Shown here piece after piece: positions 8,348 through 17,036 of a stretch of DNA of 64,000 bases. A model generated the notes under the pieces. It ran no database searches. It saw only the letters and a list, made by a program, of their open reading frames with translations, and was not told the origin of the DNA. Origin of the DNA: Microbacterium sp. 1.5R (GTDB lineage: Bacteria; Actinomycetota; Actinomycetes; Actinomycetales; Microbacteriaceae); the NCBI RefSeq assembly GCF_001889265.1, contig NZ_CP018151.1:3286001-3350000 (forward strand), given 5' to 3'. Position 1 is the first letter of the stretch. Each line of letters starts with the position of its first letter. The position numbers and the translations under genes are program-made.

Positions 8348-9178
8348 TCAGTCGAGGAAGATGTCGGGGAACAGCCGGTCGTCGGGAGTGCCGGGGACGG
8401 CGGCGTAATGCGAGAAGTCGGTCACGCCGTCGGCCTCGAGCACGTCCTCGACGATCAGGGTCTGACCCGTGTACTCGGCCGCGGGCTTGAGCAGCACCGC
8501 ATAGGCGGCGTCGGCGTAGATGTCGGGCGTGCGGCTCGCCGCCATGACCTTGTCGCCGCCGAGCAGGTTCTGCACCGCGGCGGTGGCGATGGTGGTGCGC
8601 GGCCACAGGGTGTTGGCGGCGATGCCGTCGCGGGCGAACTCCGCGGCAAGGCCGAGCGTGACCATCGTCATGCCGAACTTCGCGAGCGTGTATCCGGTGT
8701 GCGCACCGAGCCACTTCGGCGTGGGGTTCAGGGGCGGCGACAGCGACAGGATGTGGGGGTTCTCGGCGTCCTTGAGGATCGGCACCGCCGCGCGCGAGAG
8801 CATGAACGTGCCGCGGACGTTCACGTCCTGCATCAGGTCATACTTCTTCGCGCCGAGGTCGAGCGAGCGCGAGAGGTCGATGACGCTGGCGTTGTTGATG
8901 ACGATGTCGATGCCGCCGAACTCGCCCTGCGTCTTGAGCACGGCCTCGGTGATGTCGTCGTCGTCGCGCACGTCCCCGACGATCGGCAGCGCCTGACCGC
9001 CCGCCGCCCTGATCTGGTCGGCGGCCGTGTGCACCGTTCCCTCGAGCTTCGGATGCGGGGTGTCGGTCTTCGCCAGCATCGCGATGTTCGCGCCGTCAGC
9101 CGCGGCACGCAGTGCGATCGCGAGTCCGATGCCGCGGCTGCCGCCGGACATCAGGATGGTCTTGCCTGCCAGTGACAT
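8348..9178 (-). CDS. Short-chain dehydrogenase, HSDL2-like
   Basis: A 276-residue NAD(P)-dependent SDR. The cofactor loop is SGGSRGIG near residue 12, the NNAS motif (about 90) and the catalytic YxxxK (GYTLAKFG) are present, and the C-terminus ends in the DxRLFPDIFLD tail characteristic of the hydroxysteroid dehydrogenase-like 2 group. The exact substrate is unknown; relatives act on fatty-acyl or steroid-like alcohols. AAGGAG precedes the ATG. It lies 46 bp downstream of another SDR on the same strand, and the pair likely forms a two-gene operon for lipid or acyl-CoA oxidation. Confidence 0.87.
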   Translation of the reverse strand: MSLAGKTILMSGGSRGIGLAIALRAAADGANIAMLAKTDTPHPKLEGTVHTAADQIRAAGGQALPIVGDVRDDDDITEAVLKTQGEFGGIDIVINNASVIDLSRSLDLGAKKYDLMQDVNVRGTFMLSRAAVPILKDAENPHILSLSPPLNPTPKWLGAHTGYTLAKFGMTMVTLGLAAEFARDGIAANTLWPRTTIATAAVQNLLGGDKVMAASRTPDIYADAAYAVLLKPAAEYTGQTLIVEDVLEADGVTDFSHYAAVPGTPDDRLFPDIFLD

Positions 9179-9224
9179 GGATTCTCCTTGGAGCGTCGGG
9201 GCTTCGGGACTTCGGGGTTCGGGC

Positions 9225-9986
9225 TTACTTCGGTGCCATGCGGATCGCGCCGTCGAGGCGGATCGTCTCGCCGTTGAGGTAGCCGTTCTCGACGATCTGC
9301 TGCACGAGAGAGGCGTACTCGTCGGGGCGTCCGAGACGCGAGGGGAACGGCACCTGCTGGCCCAGCGAGTCCTGCGCCGCCTGCGGCAGGCCCATCAGCA
9401 TCGGGGTCTCCATGATGCCGGGAGCGATCGTGCAGACGCGGATGCCGTAACGAGCGAGCTCGCGAGCGACGGGAAGCGTCATGGCGTGCACGCCGCCCTT
9501 CGAGGCCGAGTATGCCGGCTGGCCGATCTGCCCGTCGAAAGCGGCCACGCTCGCGGTGTTCACGATGACGCCACGGTCGCCGGTGTCGGTCGCGTCGTTC
9601 TTCGCGATCACGGCGGAGGCCTGGGACAGGACATTGAAGGTGCCGACGAGGTTGATGCGGACGACGCGCTCGAAGTCGGCGAGCACGGCCGGGTTGCCCT
9701 CGCGGTCGAGCACCTTCGCCGGCGGGGCGATGCCGGCGCAGTTGACGACGATCCGCAGCGGAGCGGCGGCCTGCGCTGCGGCCACGGCGGCAGCGGCATC
9801 CTCGGCGCTCGTGACGTCTCCGCCCGAGAACACCCCGCCGAGGTCTCTGGCGATCTCGGCCCCGGCCGACGAGGGCAGGTCGAGGATGGTGACGACGGCG
9901 CCGGCGGCGGCGAGCGTTCGCGCGGTGGCGAGGCCCAGACCGGACGCACCGCCGGTGATGAGAGCACTCGAGCCCTGGATCTGCAT
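9225..9986 (-). CDS. SDR family 3-hydroxyacyl-CoA dehydrogenase (HSD17B10-like)
   Basis: A 253-residue SDR close to type II 3-hydroxyacyl-CoA dehydrogenase, which oxidises L-3-hydroxyacyl-CoA to 3-ketoacyl-CoA. The cofactor motif is TGGASGLG (about 9-16), followed by DLPSSAG at the NAD-selecting Asp, NCAGIAPP, YSASKGGV as YxxxK, and the PGIMETPML segment typical of HSD17B10. A GGAG sequence lies 6 nt before the ATG. It is first in the apparent two-gene operon with the HSDL2-like SDR. The specific chain length or branched-chain role cannot be told. Confidence 0.88.
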   Translation of the reverse strand: MQIQGSSALITGGASGLGLATARTLAAAGAVVTILDLPSSAGAEIARDLGGVFSGGDVTSAEDAAAAVAAAQAAAPLRIVVNCAGIAPPAKVLDREGNPAVLADFERVVRINLVGTFNVLSQASAVIAKNDATDTGDRGVIVNTASVAAFDGQIGQPAYSASKGGVHAMTLPVARELARYGIRVCTIAPGIMETPMLMGLPQAAQDSLGQQVPFPSRLGRPDEYASLVQQIVENGYLNGETIRLDGAIRMAPK

Positions 9987-10103
9987 GCGGTTCTCCTTCG
10001 AAACGTGTGCGACTCAGTGTCAGTTTAGCTGATTCCGAGTTTCAGGCGACACATCGCCAGAGGCCTCGCGACGGTGTCGACCCCGAGCCTACGCCGCGCA
10101 CGT

Positions 10104-10138
10104 CGAAGGGGCGGGGCCATGACGGCCCCGCCCCTTCG
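10104..10138. terminator. Hairpin terminator after the Roadblock-like gene
   Basis: A perfect 15-bp GC-rich inverted repeat (10104-10118 with 10124-10138) has a 5-nt loop. It lies 15 nt beyond the stop of the minus-strand gene at 10154 and upstream of the next minus-strand operon, so it mainly ends the former. Confidence 0.8.
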
Positions 10139-10153
10139 GAATGACTCGCGAGA

Positions 10154-10810
10154 TCAGACCTGGATCTGCGCGGCGATGCCCTTCAGCTTGTGGCGTGCGA
10201 GCGCGAGGTTCGCCGACGCACTGTTGAGCACGAGGTAGATGAAGAGCCCGCTCGCACCGGTCGTGTTGAGCACGTTGATCAGGTGATACTGCGAGCTCAG
10301 GGTGATGAGGATGTCGTCGATCTCATCCGTGATGCCGAGGTCGCGCATCGTCGCCAGCTTGGCGCGCACGACGTTCGAGTTGCCCGCGGCGGCGATCCCC
10401 AGGTCGAATGAGGGGTTGCCGCCCTGGGCGAGTGCCATTCCGCTGCCGTAGTCGACGATCGCGGCGCCGGTGGCGCCCTCGATGGCCAGCAGCTGCTGCA
10501 GGGCGTCGTCAAGTGAACTCATGTTGTACTGCTCCTCTATGGTGATGCGTGTGCGCTCGACGCCGGCGTCAGGTGCCTGTGCGGATGCCGGGGCGTCGCC
10601 GCTCCAGATCCACTCGACGAACTGGTCGAGATCCCGTTCGCCGGATTCCTGCGACGAGATCGCCGGAGCCTTCGGCAGCCCGACCGCGGTAGCGTGAGCG
10701 GCATCGGAATCGGCACCGGGTGCGACCTCGGAAGCCGCGGATGCGGACGAGGAGGCATCGGCATCGCTGCCCTGCCGCCGCCACCACTGTGACCGGGACG
10801 AAACGCGCAC
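10154..10810 (-). CDS. Roadblock/LC7-like domain protein
   Basis: A 218-residue protein not assigned to a known pathway. The last 122 residues look like a Roadblock/LC7 (MglB-type) fold: LLAIEGATGAAIVDYGSGMALA as the first helix and strands, then a hydrophobic strand (GLFIYLVLN) and a C-terminal helix (ANLALARHKLKG). The first 95 residues are Ser/Ala/Asp-rich and probably flexible, apart from a short DLDQFVEWIW helix. The GTG at 10810 has an AGAGG ribosome-binding site. A second start, the ATG at 10522, has a strong GAGGAG 9 nt upstream and would yield only the domain. No MglA-type GTPase is adjacent. Confidence 0.6.
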   Translation of the reverse strand: MRVSSRSQWWRRQGSDADASSSASAASEVAPGADSDAAHATAVGLPKAPAISSQESGERDLDQFVEWIWSGDAPASAQAPDAGVERTRITIEEQYNMSSLDDALQQLLAIEGATGAAIVDYGSGMALAQGGNPSFDLGIAAAGNSNVVRAKLATMRDLGITDEIDDILITLSSQYHLINVLNTTGASGLFIYLVLNSASANLALARHKLKGIAAQIQV

Positions 10811-10949
10811 GAAGACCTCTGATGTGTCGAGTGGGATGGATGATGCGGCCGCCGACGGCGACCGCGACTGAGACTAACCGCGTCCCGCCGCCCGGAGTCG
10901 GAAAAATACACGCATACCGATATACGTTCGAACATGAGATGAGCGCCCC

Positions 10950-11456
10950 ATGAGCATCCCCTCCACGACGACGGAGATCCCGCCGATCGTGCGGTCACTG
11001 GCCGCGGGCGCCACGCTCACGCCGGTATGGCTGAACGGCATCGGCGGGCTCACCTTTCGCACCGACGACGGGCGCTACATCAAGTGGGGCCCGCATGACG
11101 CCGAGGCGAACATGCGGGACGAAGCGGAGCGGATGCGGTGGGCGCGGCGTTGGATCGCGGTTCCCGAGGTGATCGATCAGGGTGAGGACGCCACGCACGA
11201 GTGGCTCGTCACGGCTGCGCTCCCGGGCCGCAGCGCTGTGGCCCCCCGATGGATCGACGACCCCGAGACCGCCGTTCGCGCGGTCGGAACCGCACTGCGC
11301 GCGATGCACGACTCGCTGCCCGTCGAGCAGTGCCCCTGGACCTGGAGCCCCGCATGGAGGATCGCGAACGCGGTCGAGCGCGGCGTCACGGTGCCGGCCG
11401 ACCTGCACGAGCCGCCTCGGCTCGAGTACTACCGCCGACTCTGGAACGAGACCTGA
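10950..11456 (+). CDS. Aminoglycoside-type phosphotransferase with internal deletion, probably inactive
   Basis: A 168-residue open frame related to APH(3')-type kinases, which normally have about 260 residues. The N-lobe is complete: GIGGLTFRTDDGRYIKW (nucleotide-binding strands and Lys), the EAERMRWARRWIAVPEV helix, the hinge WLVTAALPGRSA, and the RAMHDSLPVEQCPW helix. After PADLHEPP (about residue 157) the sequence jumps to RLEYYRRLWNET. That resembles the extreme C-terminus of the family (YYRLLWDL). The catalytic HGD loop and the DxG metal site are missing. The reading frame is kept, so this looks like an in-frame loss of about 90-100 codons. It lies 8 nt from the converging CNNM gene. 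Confidence 0.65.
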   Translation: MSIPSTTTEIPPIVRSLAAGATLTPVWLNGIGGLTFRTDDGRYIKWGPHDAEANMRDEAERMRWARRWIAVPEVIDQGEDATHEWLVTAALPGRSAVAPRWIDDPETAVRAVGTALRAMHDSLPVEQCPWTWSPAWRIANAVERGVTVPADLHEPPRLEYYRRLWNET

Positions 11457-11464
11457 GACTCGAC

Positions 11465-12748
11465 TCAGTCGGTCGGCGAGGCGTCCTCGTGCACGGCCAC
11501 TCGGATCTCCGAGATCCGGCGACGATCGACGGCCGTCACGCGGATCGTCGCACCGGGCACCTCGACCGAATCACCGACCACCGCGAGGCGGCCGAGCATC
11601 TCGGTGACGAAGCCCGCGACCGTGTCCGATGCGCCACGGGGAAGCGCGATCCCGGTGATCTCGGCGAAGTCCTGCAGGTTGAGGCGGCCGTCGAGTGCGC
11701 CGCCGGCGTCCGGCATCCGGTCTTCCGTGTCGTATTCGTCGAAGATCTCGCCCACGACCTCTTCGACGAGGTCCTCGAGCGTCACGATGCCGTCGGTGCC
11801 GCCGTACTCGTCGACCACGACGGCGATCTGGTGACCGGCCGCCCGCATGCGGGTCAGGGTGGGAAGCACGCCCGCGGTCGAGGGCACGTACTCGACGGGA
11901 CGCATGAGTCCGAGCACCGCGCGCGTCGCGTCGTCGGCGGCGGCCTCGAAGAGGTCGCGCACGTGCACGAAGCCCACGATGTCGTCGAGCGAGGCGTCGA
12001 TCACCGGGTACCGCGAGAACGGCAGCTCGCGCACGTCCGCGATGGCCTCGGCGAGCGTCGCGGCGCCGTCGAGCGCGACGACCTCGGGACGGGGCCGCAT
12101 GACCTCGCTCACCTGACGTCCGCGCAGCGACAGCACGTCGTCGAGGATGCGTCGCTCGTCGTCGGGGAGGCTCTGATGCGTCGCGACGATGTCGCGCAGC
12201 TCCTCCTCGCTGAGCTCGTCCGCCGCCTTGTGCGGGTCGCCGCCCAGCAGACGCACGACCGCATTCGTCGACACCGACAGCAGCCAGATGACCGGCCTCA
12301 TGACCACGGCGAAGCCGTCGAGCACCGGCGCGACGGCATACGCGAACTGGGCGTTGCGCTGGATGGCGAGCCGCTTGGGCACGAGCTCGCCGAGCACGAG
12401 CGACAGGTAGGCGATCACGAGCGTCAGCAGCACGGTCGAGAGGGTGAGAGCCAGCGGAGCGGCGACCCCGAGGTTCTCGAGCAGAGGCGCGACCGACGGG
12501 GCGATCGAGGTCGCACCGTAGGCGGCCGAGGCGAAGCCGGCGACCGTCACGCCGATCTGCACCGCCGAGAGGAAGGTGTTCGGGTTGCGAGCGAGGCTCG
12601 CGACCTTCTCGCCTCGTCTGCCACGAGCAGCGATCGCATTGATCTGACTCTCACGCAACGTGACGAGGGCCATCTCCGTCGCGGCGAACACGCCGCCGAC
12701 GAGGACGAACACGAACACCAGAGCGATGTTCACCGCGAGGTCGCCCAT
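11465..12748 (-). CDS. CNNM/CorC family (hemolysin-like) membrane protein
   Basis: A 427-residue protein of the HlyC/CorC family, implicated in Mg or Co efflux and membrane divalent-metal balance. Order: an N-terminal CNNM/DUF21 transmembrane domain (about 1-195, four helices, starting [19 protein letters not shown]), two CBS motifs (about 205-325, [13 protein letters not shown] and the [18 protein letters not shown] block), then a CorC_HlyC domain (about 340-425). The family name 'hemolysin' is historical and does not imply toxicity. GAGGTGG lies 7 nt before the ATG. The upstream neighbour on the same strand is the TerC metal exporter (94-bp gap), so the two may share a transcript. Confidence 0.9.
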   Translation of the reverse strand: MGDLAVNIALVFVFVLVGGVFAATEMALVTLRESQINAIAARGRRGEKVASLARNPNTFLSAVQIGVTVAGFASAAYGATSIAPSVAPLLENLGVAAPLALTLSTVLLTLVIAYLSLVLGELVPKRLAIQRNAQFAYAVAPVLDGFAVVMRPVIWLLSVSTNAVVRLLGGDPHKAADELSEEELRDIVATHQSLPDDERRILDDVLSLRGRQVSEVMRPRPEVVALDGAATLAEAIADVRELPFSRYPVIDASLDDIVGFVHVRDLFEAAADDATRAVLGLMRPVEYVPSTAGVLPTLTRMRAAGHQIAVVVDEYGGTDGIVTLEDLVEEVVGEIFDEYDTEDRMPDAGGALDGRLNLQDFAEITGIALPRGASDTVAGFVTEMLGRLAVVGDSVEVPGATIRVTAVDRRRISEIRVAVHEDASPTD

Positions 12749-12842
12749 CAGCGGGCCACCTCACGAGGTGCGGGGGTGCCCGAGGTCATTCGGGCGCCGG
12801 GTCTGTCGGGGTCTGCGGACGCGTCGGAGCGGCGCGACTGGT

Positions 12843-13883
12843 TCACGAGTGTTCCTTCTGGGTGTCGGTGGTGAGCGGTGCAGAGCTGGACGGATCAGGA
12901 GTGTCGAGCGCGTCGCGCTTGTCGTCGCGTCGCGTCTTCATGAGGCTCGCGACGGTGGCGACGGCGATCGTCGCGCCGATGAAGACGAGCGAGAACCAGA
13001 TCGGGATCTCAGGCGCCCACAGCATCGGCTCTCCGCCGTTGATGAACGGAAGCTCGTTGACGTGCATCGCGTGCAGCACGAGCTTGACGCCGATGAACGC
13101 GAGGATGACCGCGAGGCCCTGCGCGAGGTACACGAGGCGCTGCAGCAGGCCGCCGATGAGGAAGTACAGCTGGCGCAGGCCCATGAGGGCGAAGGCGTTG
13201 GCCGTGAAGACGATGTAGGCCTCTTCGGTCAGACCGTAGATGGCGGGGATCGAGTCGACCGCGAAGATCAGGTCGACGAAGCCGATCGCGATGATCACGA
13301 GGAACATCGGCGTGAAGAATCGCTTGCCGTCGCGCTGCACGGTCAGGCGGTCGCCGTTGTACTCGTCGCTCACCGGCAGGATACGGCGCACGAAGCGCAT
13401 GAATCGGCCGTTAGCCGGGTTGTGGTCGCCCTGTGCGAACGCCTGGCGGTAGGCCAGGAACAGCAGCAGCGCACCGAAGAGGTAGAAGATCCAGGAGAAG
13501 TTCTCGATCAGCGTGGCGCCGAGCGCGATGAATCCACCGCGCATGATGAGCGCGATGACGATGCCGATCATCAGCACCTTCTGCTGATAGATGCGCGGCA
13601 CGGCGAAGCCGGTCATCACGATGAGGAACACGAAGAGGTTGTCGATCGACAGCGCCTTCTCGGTCAGGTACCCGGCGAAGTACTCACCGCCGTACGTCCA
13701 GCCCGACACGGTGCCGATGCCGACGCCGAACAGCAGGGCCAGACCGATGTAGAACGCCGACCAGCGGGCGGACTCGCCGATGGTGGGCTCATGGGGCTTT
13801 CGCACGTGGGCGAAGAACTCGTACACGAAGAAGGCGATCGTGACGGCGATCGTGATGATCCACACGAGGGGGGTGATGTTCAA
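12843..13883 (-). CDS. TerC family integral membrane protein, probable Mn2+ exporter
   Basis: A 346-residue TerC/Alx-type protein with about nine membrane helices. The conserved acidic motifs are LSIDNLFVFLIVM and FVDLIFAVDSIPA, which line the metal path. The family exports Mn2+ and helps metallate exported proteins. The frame stays open to an ATG at 13976, but those 31 extra residues lie within a conserved riboswitch. I therefore chose the TTG at 13883 (product starting LNITPLVW), which gives the family's usual length. A yybP-ykoY-like leader precedes it, so expression should rise with Mn2+. The C-terminal 25 residues are polar and variable. Confidence 0.88.
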   Translation of the reverse strand: MNITPLVWIITIAVTIAFFVYEFFAHVRKPHEPTIGESARWSAFYIGLALLFGVGIGTVSGWTYGGEYFAGYLTEKALSIDNLFVFLIVMTGFAVPRIYQQKVLMIGIVIALIMRGGFIALGATLIENFSWIFYLFGALLLFLAYRQAFAQGDHNPANGRFMRFVRRILPVSDEYNGDRLTVQRDGKRFFTPMFLVIIAIGFVDLIFAVDSIPAIYGLTEEAYIVFTANAFALMGLRQLYFLIGGLLQRLVYLAQGLAVILAFIGVKLVLHAMHVNELPFINGGEPMLWAPEIPIWFSLVFIGATIAVATVASLMKTRRDDKRDALDTPDPSSSAPLTTDTQKEHS

Positions 13884-13889
13884 GGAGGT

Positions 13890-14020
13890 CTCCAGAAGAC
13901 GAGGCGTGACGAGGTCGACGCCAAGGTCTTCTCCATCCTCGAGAACGAGGACCGGGGACCCGGGATGCAGGGACATCCGTAATGACGAGCCGCCCGTGGT
14001 GGAGTACTCCCCTTGGGTTC
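13890..14020 (-). ncRNA. yybP-ykoY (Mn2+-sensing) riboswitch, candidate
   Basis: Read on the minus strand, the leader holds AAGGGGAGTACTCC near 14015-14001. It then has a GTCATTACGGATG segment (around 13990-13972), a GC-rich hairpin, and a GGAGAAGACCTTGG block near 13935-13920, ending just before the terC start. The GGGGAGTA loop, the central UCAnUACG and the 3' GAnGACC loop, in this order, match the yybP-ykoY aptamer, which binds Mn2+ and commonly controls terC-family genes. Boundaries are approximate because I could not fold it. Confidence 0.72.
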
Positions 14021-14025
14021 ACTCG

Positions 14026-14031
14026 ATGCTA
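14026..14031 (-). promoter_or_regulatory. Candidate -10 (TAGCAT) for the riboswitch-terC transcript
   Basis: TAGCAT on the minus strand lies about 8 nt upstream of the first conserved riboswitch bases, which would place the RNA 5' end at about 14018. No convincing -35 box is seen. Confidence 0.4.
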
Positions 14032-14120
14032 GCGAATACATCGGCATTCCAGCTATGAGAAAGCTGAGTGGATGCTTCCGGTTCCGGTGGTTCGGGCGGC
14101 GATGTCAGGTCGTGGGCTCG

Positions 14121-14918
14121 TCAGGCGGTCGGGCCGAGGATGAAGTTCCACGCACCCGTGAGCACCGCCGCCGCGATCGCCACCGCCGGGATCACCGCCG
14201 CGACGATGACCAGCGCCGTGTCGCGTCGGTCCCACCTCGACTCCCGCGCCCACGAACGCGGTGCCGCACCGCCGAAGCCGCGAGCCTCCATGGCCGTCGC
14301 CAGCGACGATCCACGACGGATCGCCAGCACGAACAGCGCGAACGCCATGCCGAGCGCACGACGGACCCGCCCCTCGTCGGCCACCCCGCGCGCACGCCGC
14401 GCGAGAGAGAGCGCCCGCCAGTCGTCGACGAGCAGGCCCAGCATCCGCATCCCCGCGAGCGCGCCGACGACGAATCGCGCCGGCAGCCTCACCCGCTGCG
14501 CCAGGTCGTCGGCGAGGTCGGTGGGGTCGACCGTGATGAAGAGCACCACCGCGGGGAGTCCGATCGCGAGCACGCGCACGGCGGTCGCCGCAGCGAGCGC
14601 GAGCGACCCGTCGCTGATGCGCACGACGAGCCACTCGACATGCACGGTGCCGCTGGTCGCGCCGTAGAGAGCGATCGTGACCGCACTGAGCGGCGCCGCG
14701 ATCCACAGCACCGCGGTGCGGGTCCAGAACTCCTTCGCGCGCAGGCCTGCGAGCACGAGCAGAGGGATCTCGAGCAGCAGGGCGACGGATGCCGACACCA
14801 CGTCGATCGTCAGCACGAGGGGGAGGGCGATGAGAAGCGCCGCGATGAGTTTCGCGAGGGCCGAGCGCGGGGCGATCGGACCGGATCGTTCGACGCGGGC
14901 GGTCAGCGGATCGATCAT
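14121..14918 (-). CDS. ykoC: ECF transporter T component, YkoC type
   Basis: A 265-residue membrane subunit of an energy-coupling factor importer (CbiQ/EcfT family) that couples the ATPases to the substrate-binding S protein. It has about five membrane helices and, near its C-terminus, the Ala-Arg-Gly coupling-helix motifs (RRARGVADEGRVRRA and MEARGFGGA). The start overlaps the stop of the ATPase gene by 4 nt, a translational-coupling arrangement. It is third in a ykoE-ykoD-ykoC operon behind a TPP riboswitch, so the substrate is probably hydroxymethylpyrimidine or a thiamine precursor. The 3' flank to the terC leader is about 90 bp. Confidence 0.86.
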   Translation of the reverse strand: MIDPLTARVERSGPIAPRSALAKLIAALLIALPLVLTIDVVSASVALLLEIPLLVLAGLRAKEFWTRTAVLWIAAPLSAVTIALYGATSGTVHVEWLVVRISDGSLALAAATAVRVLAIGLPAVVLFITVDPTDLADDLAQRVRLPARFVVGALAGMRMLGLLVDDWRALSLARRARGVADEGRVRRALGMAFALFVLAIRRGSSLATAMEARGFGGAAPRSWARESRWDRRDTALVIVAAVIPAVAIAAAVLTGAWNFILGPTA

Positions 14919-16375
14919 CGTCCCACCTCGATGCGCCGAGCGTGCAGAGCCTCGAGCACGGTCTCGTCATGACTGATCGCCACGATCGCCGTGCCCTCGT
15001 CGCGCAGACGTGCGATCAGGCCGACGAGTTCGGCCCAGGTCGTCGCATCCTGCCCGAAGGTGGGCTCGTCGAGCACCAGCATCCGGGGCCGCGTGGCGAG
15101 GGCGGCGGCGACCGTGAGCCGCCGCTTCTCTCCGCCCGACAGGGTGTAGGGATTGGCTGCGGCGAGCGAGGTGAGCCGCAGTCTTTCGAGCAGGTCGTCG
15201 ACTCGGGAGGCGATCTCGGCGTCCGGCAGCTTCAGCGCCCGCGGTCCGACCGACAGCTCGTCGCGCACGGTCTTGGCGAGCAGCTGGTGCTCGGGCGTCT
15301 GCATGACCGACGCGATGCGCGTGAGCAGGGCGCGCGACGACCAGTGAATGGGATCCGGCTTCTCTCCGGCGGCGAGGGGCGGCAGAGCGGCGACCCGACC
15401 CTCTTCGGCCGGGATCAATCCCGCGAGCGTGAGCCCGAGCGTCGATTTGCCTGCGCCGTTCGCACCGGTGACCCCGAGCACCTCTCCGGCACGCACATCG
15501 ACGTCGAACGGACCGGCGACGGCGAGCCCGCGCCTGCGAGACACAGTGAGACCGCGGGCCTCCAGCAGCGTCGCTCCCGGCCGCTGCGCCGGTGCGGGCG
15601 GGACGGCGGGCGGGTGCCCGGGAACCCAGACGCCGGATGCCGCGAGCTCCGCGCCCCGAGCGCCGAGGACCGCGTCCGGGCTGCCGTCGGCGAGCACGAC
15701 CGTTCCATCCGGCTCGGCGCCGAGCACGATCACCCGGGTCACGAGCGGCAGCCAGATGTCGATGCGATGCTCGATGACCACGAGGGTCGCACTCGTCGCA
15801 TCGAGGGCGGCGGCCACGGCATCCCGTACGTCCCGCACCCCCTCGGGGTCGAGGTTCGCCGTCGGTTCGTCGAGCAGGATGGCACCCGGTCGCATCGCGA
15901 GCACGCCGGCGAGGGCGAGGCGCTGCTTCTGACCGCCCGACAGCGCGGCCGTGGATCGATCGAGGGCGACGTCGAGCTCTACGGCGTCCAGCGCCGCGCG
16001 CACCCGCTGCCAGATCTCGTCTCGGGGTACGCCGAGGTTCTCGCAGCCGAAGGCGACGTCGTCGCCGACCCTCGCGAGGATCGTCTGCGTATCGGGATCC
16101 TGCAGGACCATCCCGACCCGACCCCGGGCGTCGGTGGGCGGCACACCGTCGACGAGCAGCGCACCGTGCGTCTCGCCCTCATCCGCACCGCCGAGCACTC
16201 CACCGAACCCCTGGAGCAGCGTCGACTTGCCCGAGCCGGAGGCGCCGAGCAGCAGCACCCGCTCCCCCGGCTCGATGCGCAGGTCGACGTCGCGCACCGC
16301 CCAGCGCCGTCGCGTCGCGTACCGCCACCCCCAGCCACGGGCTTCGAGGGTGGCGGGCGTCGTGAGCGAGCTCAC
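14915..16375 (-). CDS. ykoD: ECF transporter ATPase, fused double NBD, YkoD type
   Basis: A 486-residue cytosolic protein with two complete ABC ATPase domains. Domain 1 (about 5-235) has Walker A GASGSGKST, signature LSGGQKQR and Walker B AILLDEPTANLD. Domain 2 (about 265-486) has GANGAGKST, LSGGEKRR and MLVLDEPTFGQD. It energises the YkoE/YkoC transporter. The open frame runs on to 17053, but that part shadows ykoE in another frame. I chose the GTG at 16375, which overlaps the ykoE stop as GTGA and gives a normal N-terminus. The short linker between the NBDs is Pro/Ala-rich. Confidence 0.92.
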   Translation of the reverse strand: MSSLTTPATLEARGWGWRYATRRRWAVRDVDLRIEPGERVLLLGASGSGKSTLLQGFGGVLGGADEGETHGALLVDGVPPTDARGRVGMVLQDPDTQTILARVGDDVAFGCENLGVPRDEIWQRVRAALDAVELDVALDRSTAALSGGQKQRLALAGVLAMRPGAILLDEPTANLDPEGVRDVRDAVAAALDATSATLVVIEHRIDIWLPLVTRVIVLGAEPDGTVVLADGSPDAVLGARGAELAASGVWVPGHPPAVPPAPAQRPGATLLEARGLTVSRRRGLAVAGPFDVDVRAGEVLGVTGANGAGKSTLGLTLAGLIPAEEGRVAALPPLAAGEKPDPIHWSSRALLTRIASVMQTPEHQLLAKTVRDELSVGPRALKLPDAEIASRVDDLLERLRLTSLAAANPYTLSGGEKRRLTVAAALATRPRMLVLDEPTFGQDATTWAELVGLIARLRDEGTAIVAISHDETVLEALHARRIEVGR

Positions 16376-17028
16376 ACCCGTGCGGTGACCTCGCGGCCGG
16401 CGGCGAACCGGCTGAGGGCGCCCGTTGCGGCGAGTCCGCGTGCGATCAGCCACGCCCCGAGTCCGGCGATGACCGCACCCGAGATGGTGGTCGAGACGAT
16501 GTAGACGCTCGTGAAGAGCGTGTCGGCGCCGGCGTACCAGAGGATGCGGTCGTTGATGCCGCAGGCGAGACCCGCACCGGCACCAGCCAGCATCGCGACA
16601 GGCAGCCGCCAGACGCCGTACAGGAAGATCAGGAACACCAGCTCTGCGCCGAGACCCTGTACGAGGCCCGAGACGATCGTGAGCGGGCCCCACGCGTTGC
16701 CGACGAGTGCTGAGATGATCGCGGCGACCAGCTCGGTGTACAGAGCGGCACCGGGCTTGCGGATGATCAGGCCGCCGAGCACTCCGGCGATCAGCCAGGG
16801 GCCGGCGAGCAGGCCCTGAACACCGGGGAGCAGCGGCGTCAGGATGCTGCTCGGCACCTCGTAGCCGACGTTCCAGAGCAGGAAGATCATCGCGCACGCG
16901 ACGGCGATGACACTCGCCACGACGATGTCGACGACCCGCCAGCGCCAGAGCTGCGGTCGACCGAGGCCCGTCGACGACTGCGTGGCCGAAGCCGATCCCG
17001 TGGTGGATCCGGACGTGGATGTACTCAT
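16372..17028 (-). CDS. ykoE: ECF transporter S component, YkoE family
   Basis: A 218-residue integral membrane substrate-binding subunit of the YkoE family, which takes up hydroxymethylpyrimidine/thiamine precursors. After a Ser/Thr-rich cytoplasmic tail of about 28 residues come roughly six helices. Family features include FLLWNVGYEVPSS, GLLAGPWLIAGVLGGLIIRKPGAAL and the NAWGPLTIVSGLVQGLGAELVF block. GAGGAG is 6 nt before the ATG. A TPP riboswitch directly precedes the gene, which ties the operon to thiamine supply. It is first in the three-gene operon with 4-nt overlaps throughout. Confidence 0.92.
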   Translation of the reverse strand: MSTSTSGSTTGSASATQSSTGLGRPQLWRWRVVDIVVASVIAVACAMIFLLWNVGYEVPSSILTPLLPGVQGLLAGPWLIAGVLGGLIIRKPGAALYTELVAAIISALVGNAWGPLTIVSGLVQGLGAELVFLIFLYGVWRLPVAMLAGAGAGLACGINDRILWYAGADTLFTSVYIVSTTISGAVIAGLGAWLIARGLAATGALSRFAAGREVTARV

Positions 17029-17036
17029 CTGTGACT

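Noticed and set aside
10921..10945. TTCGAACATG upstream of the phosphotransferase as an SOS/LexA box
   Set aside because: Only one half-site matches and no second arm follows, so LexA control is not supported.
13883..13976. Extra 31 N-terminal residues of TerC
   Set aside because: The region matches the yybP-ykoY leader RNA, is not membrane-like and is absent from the family's usual N-terminus.
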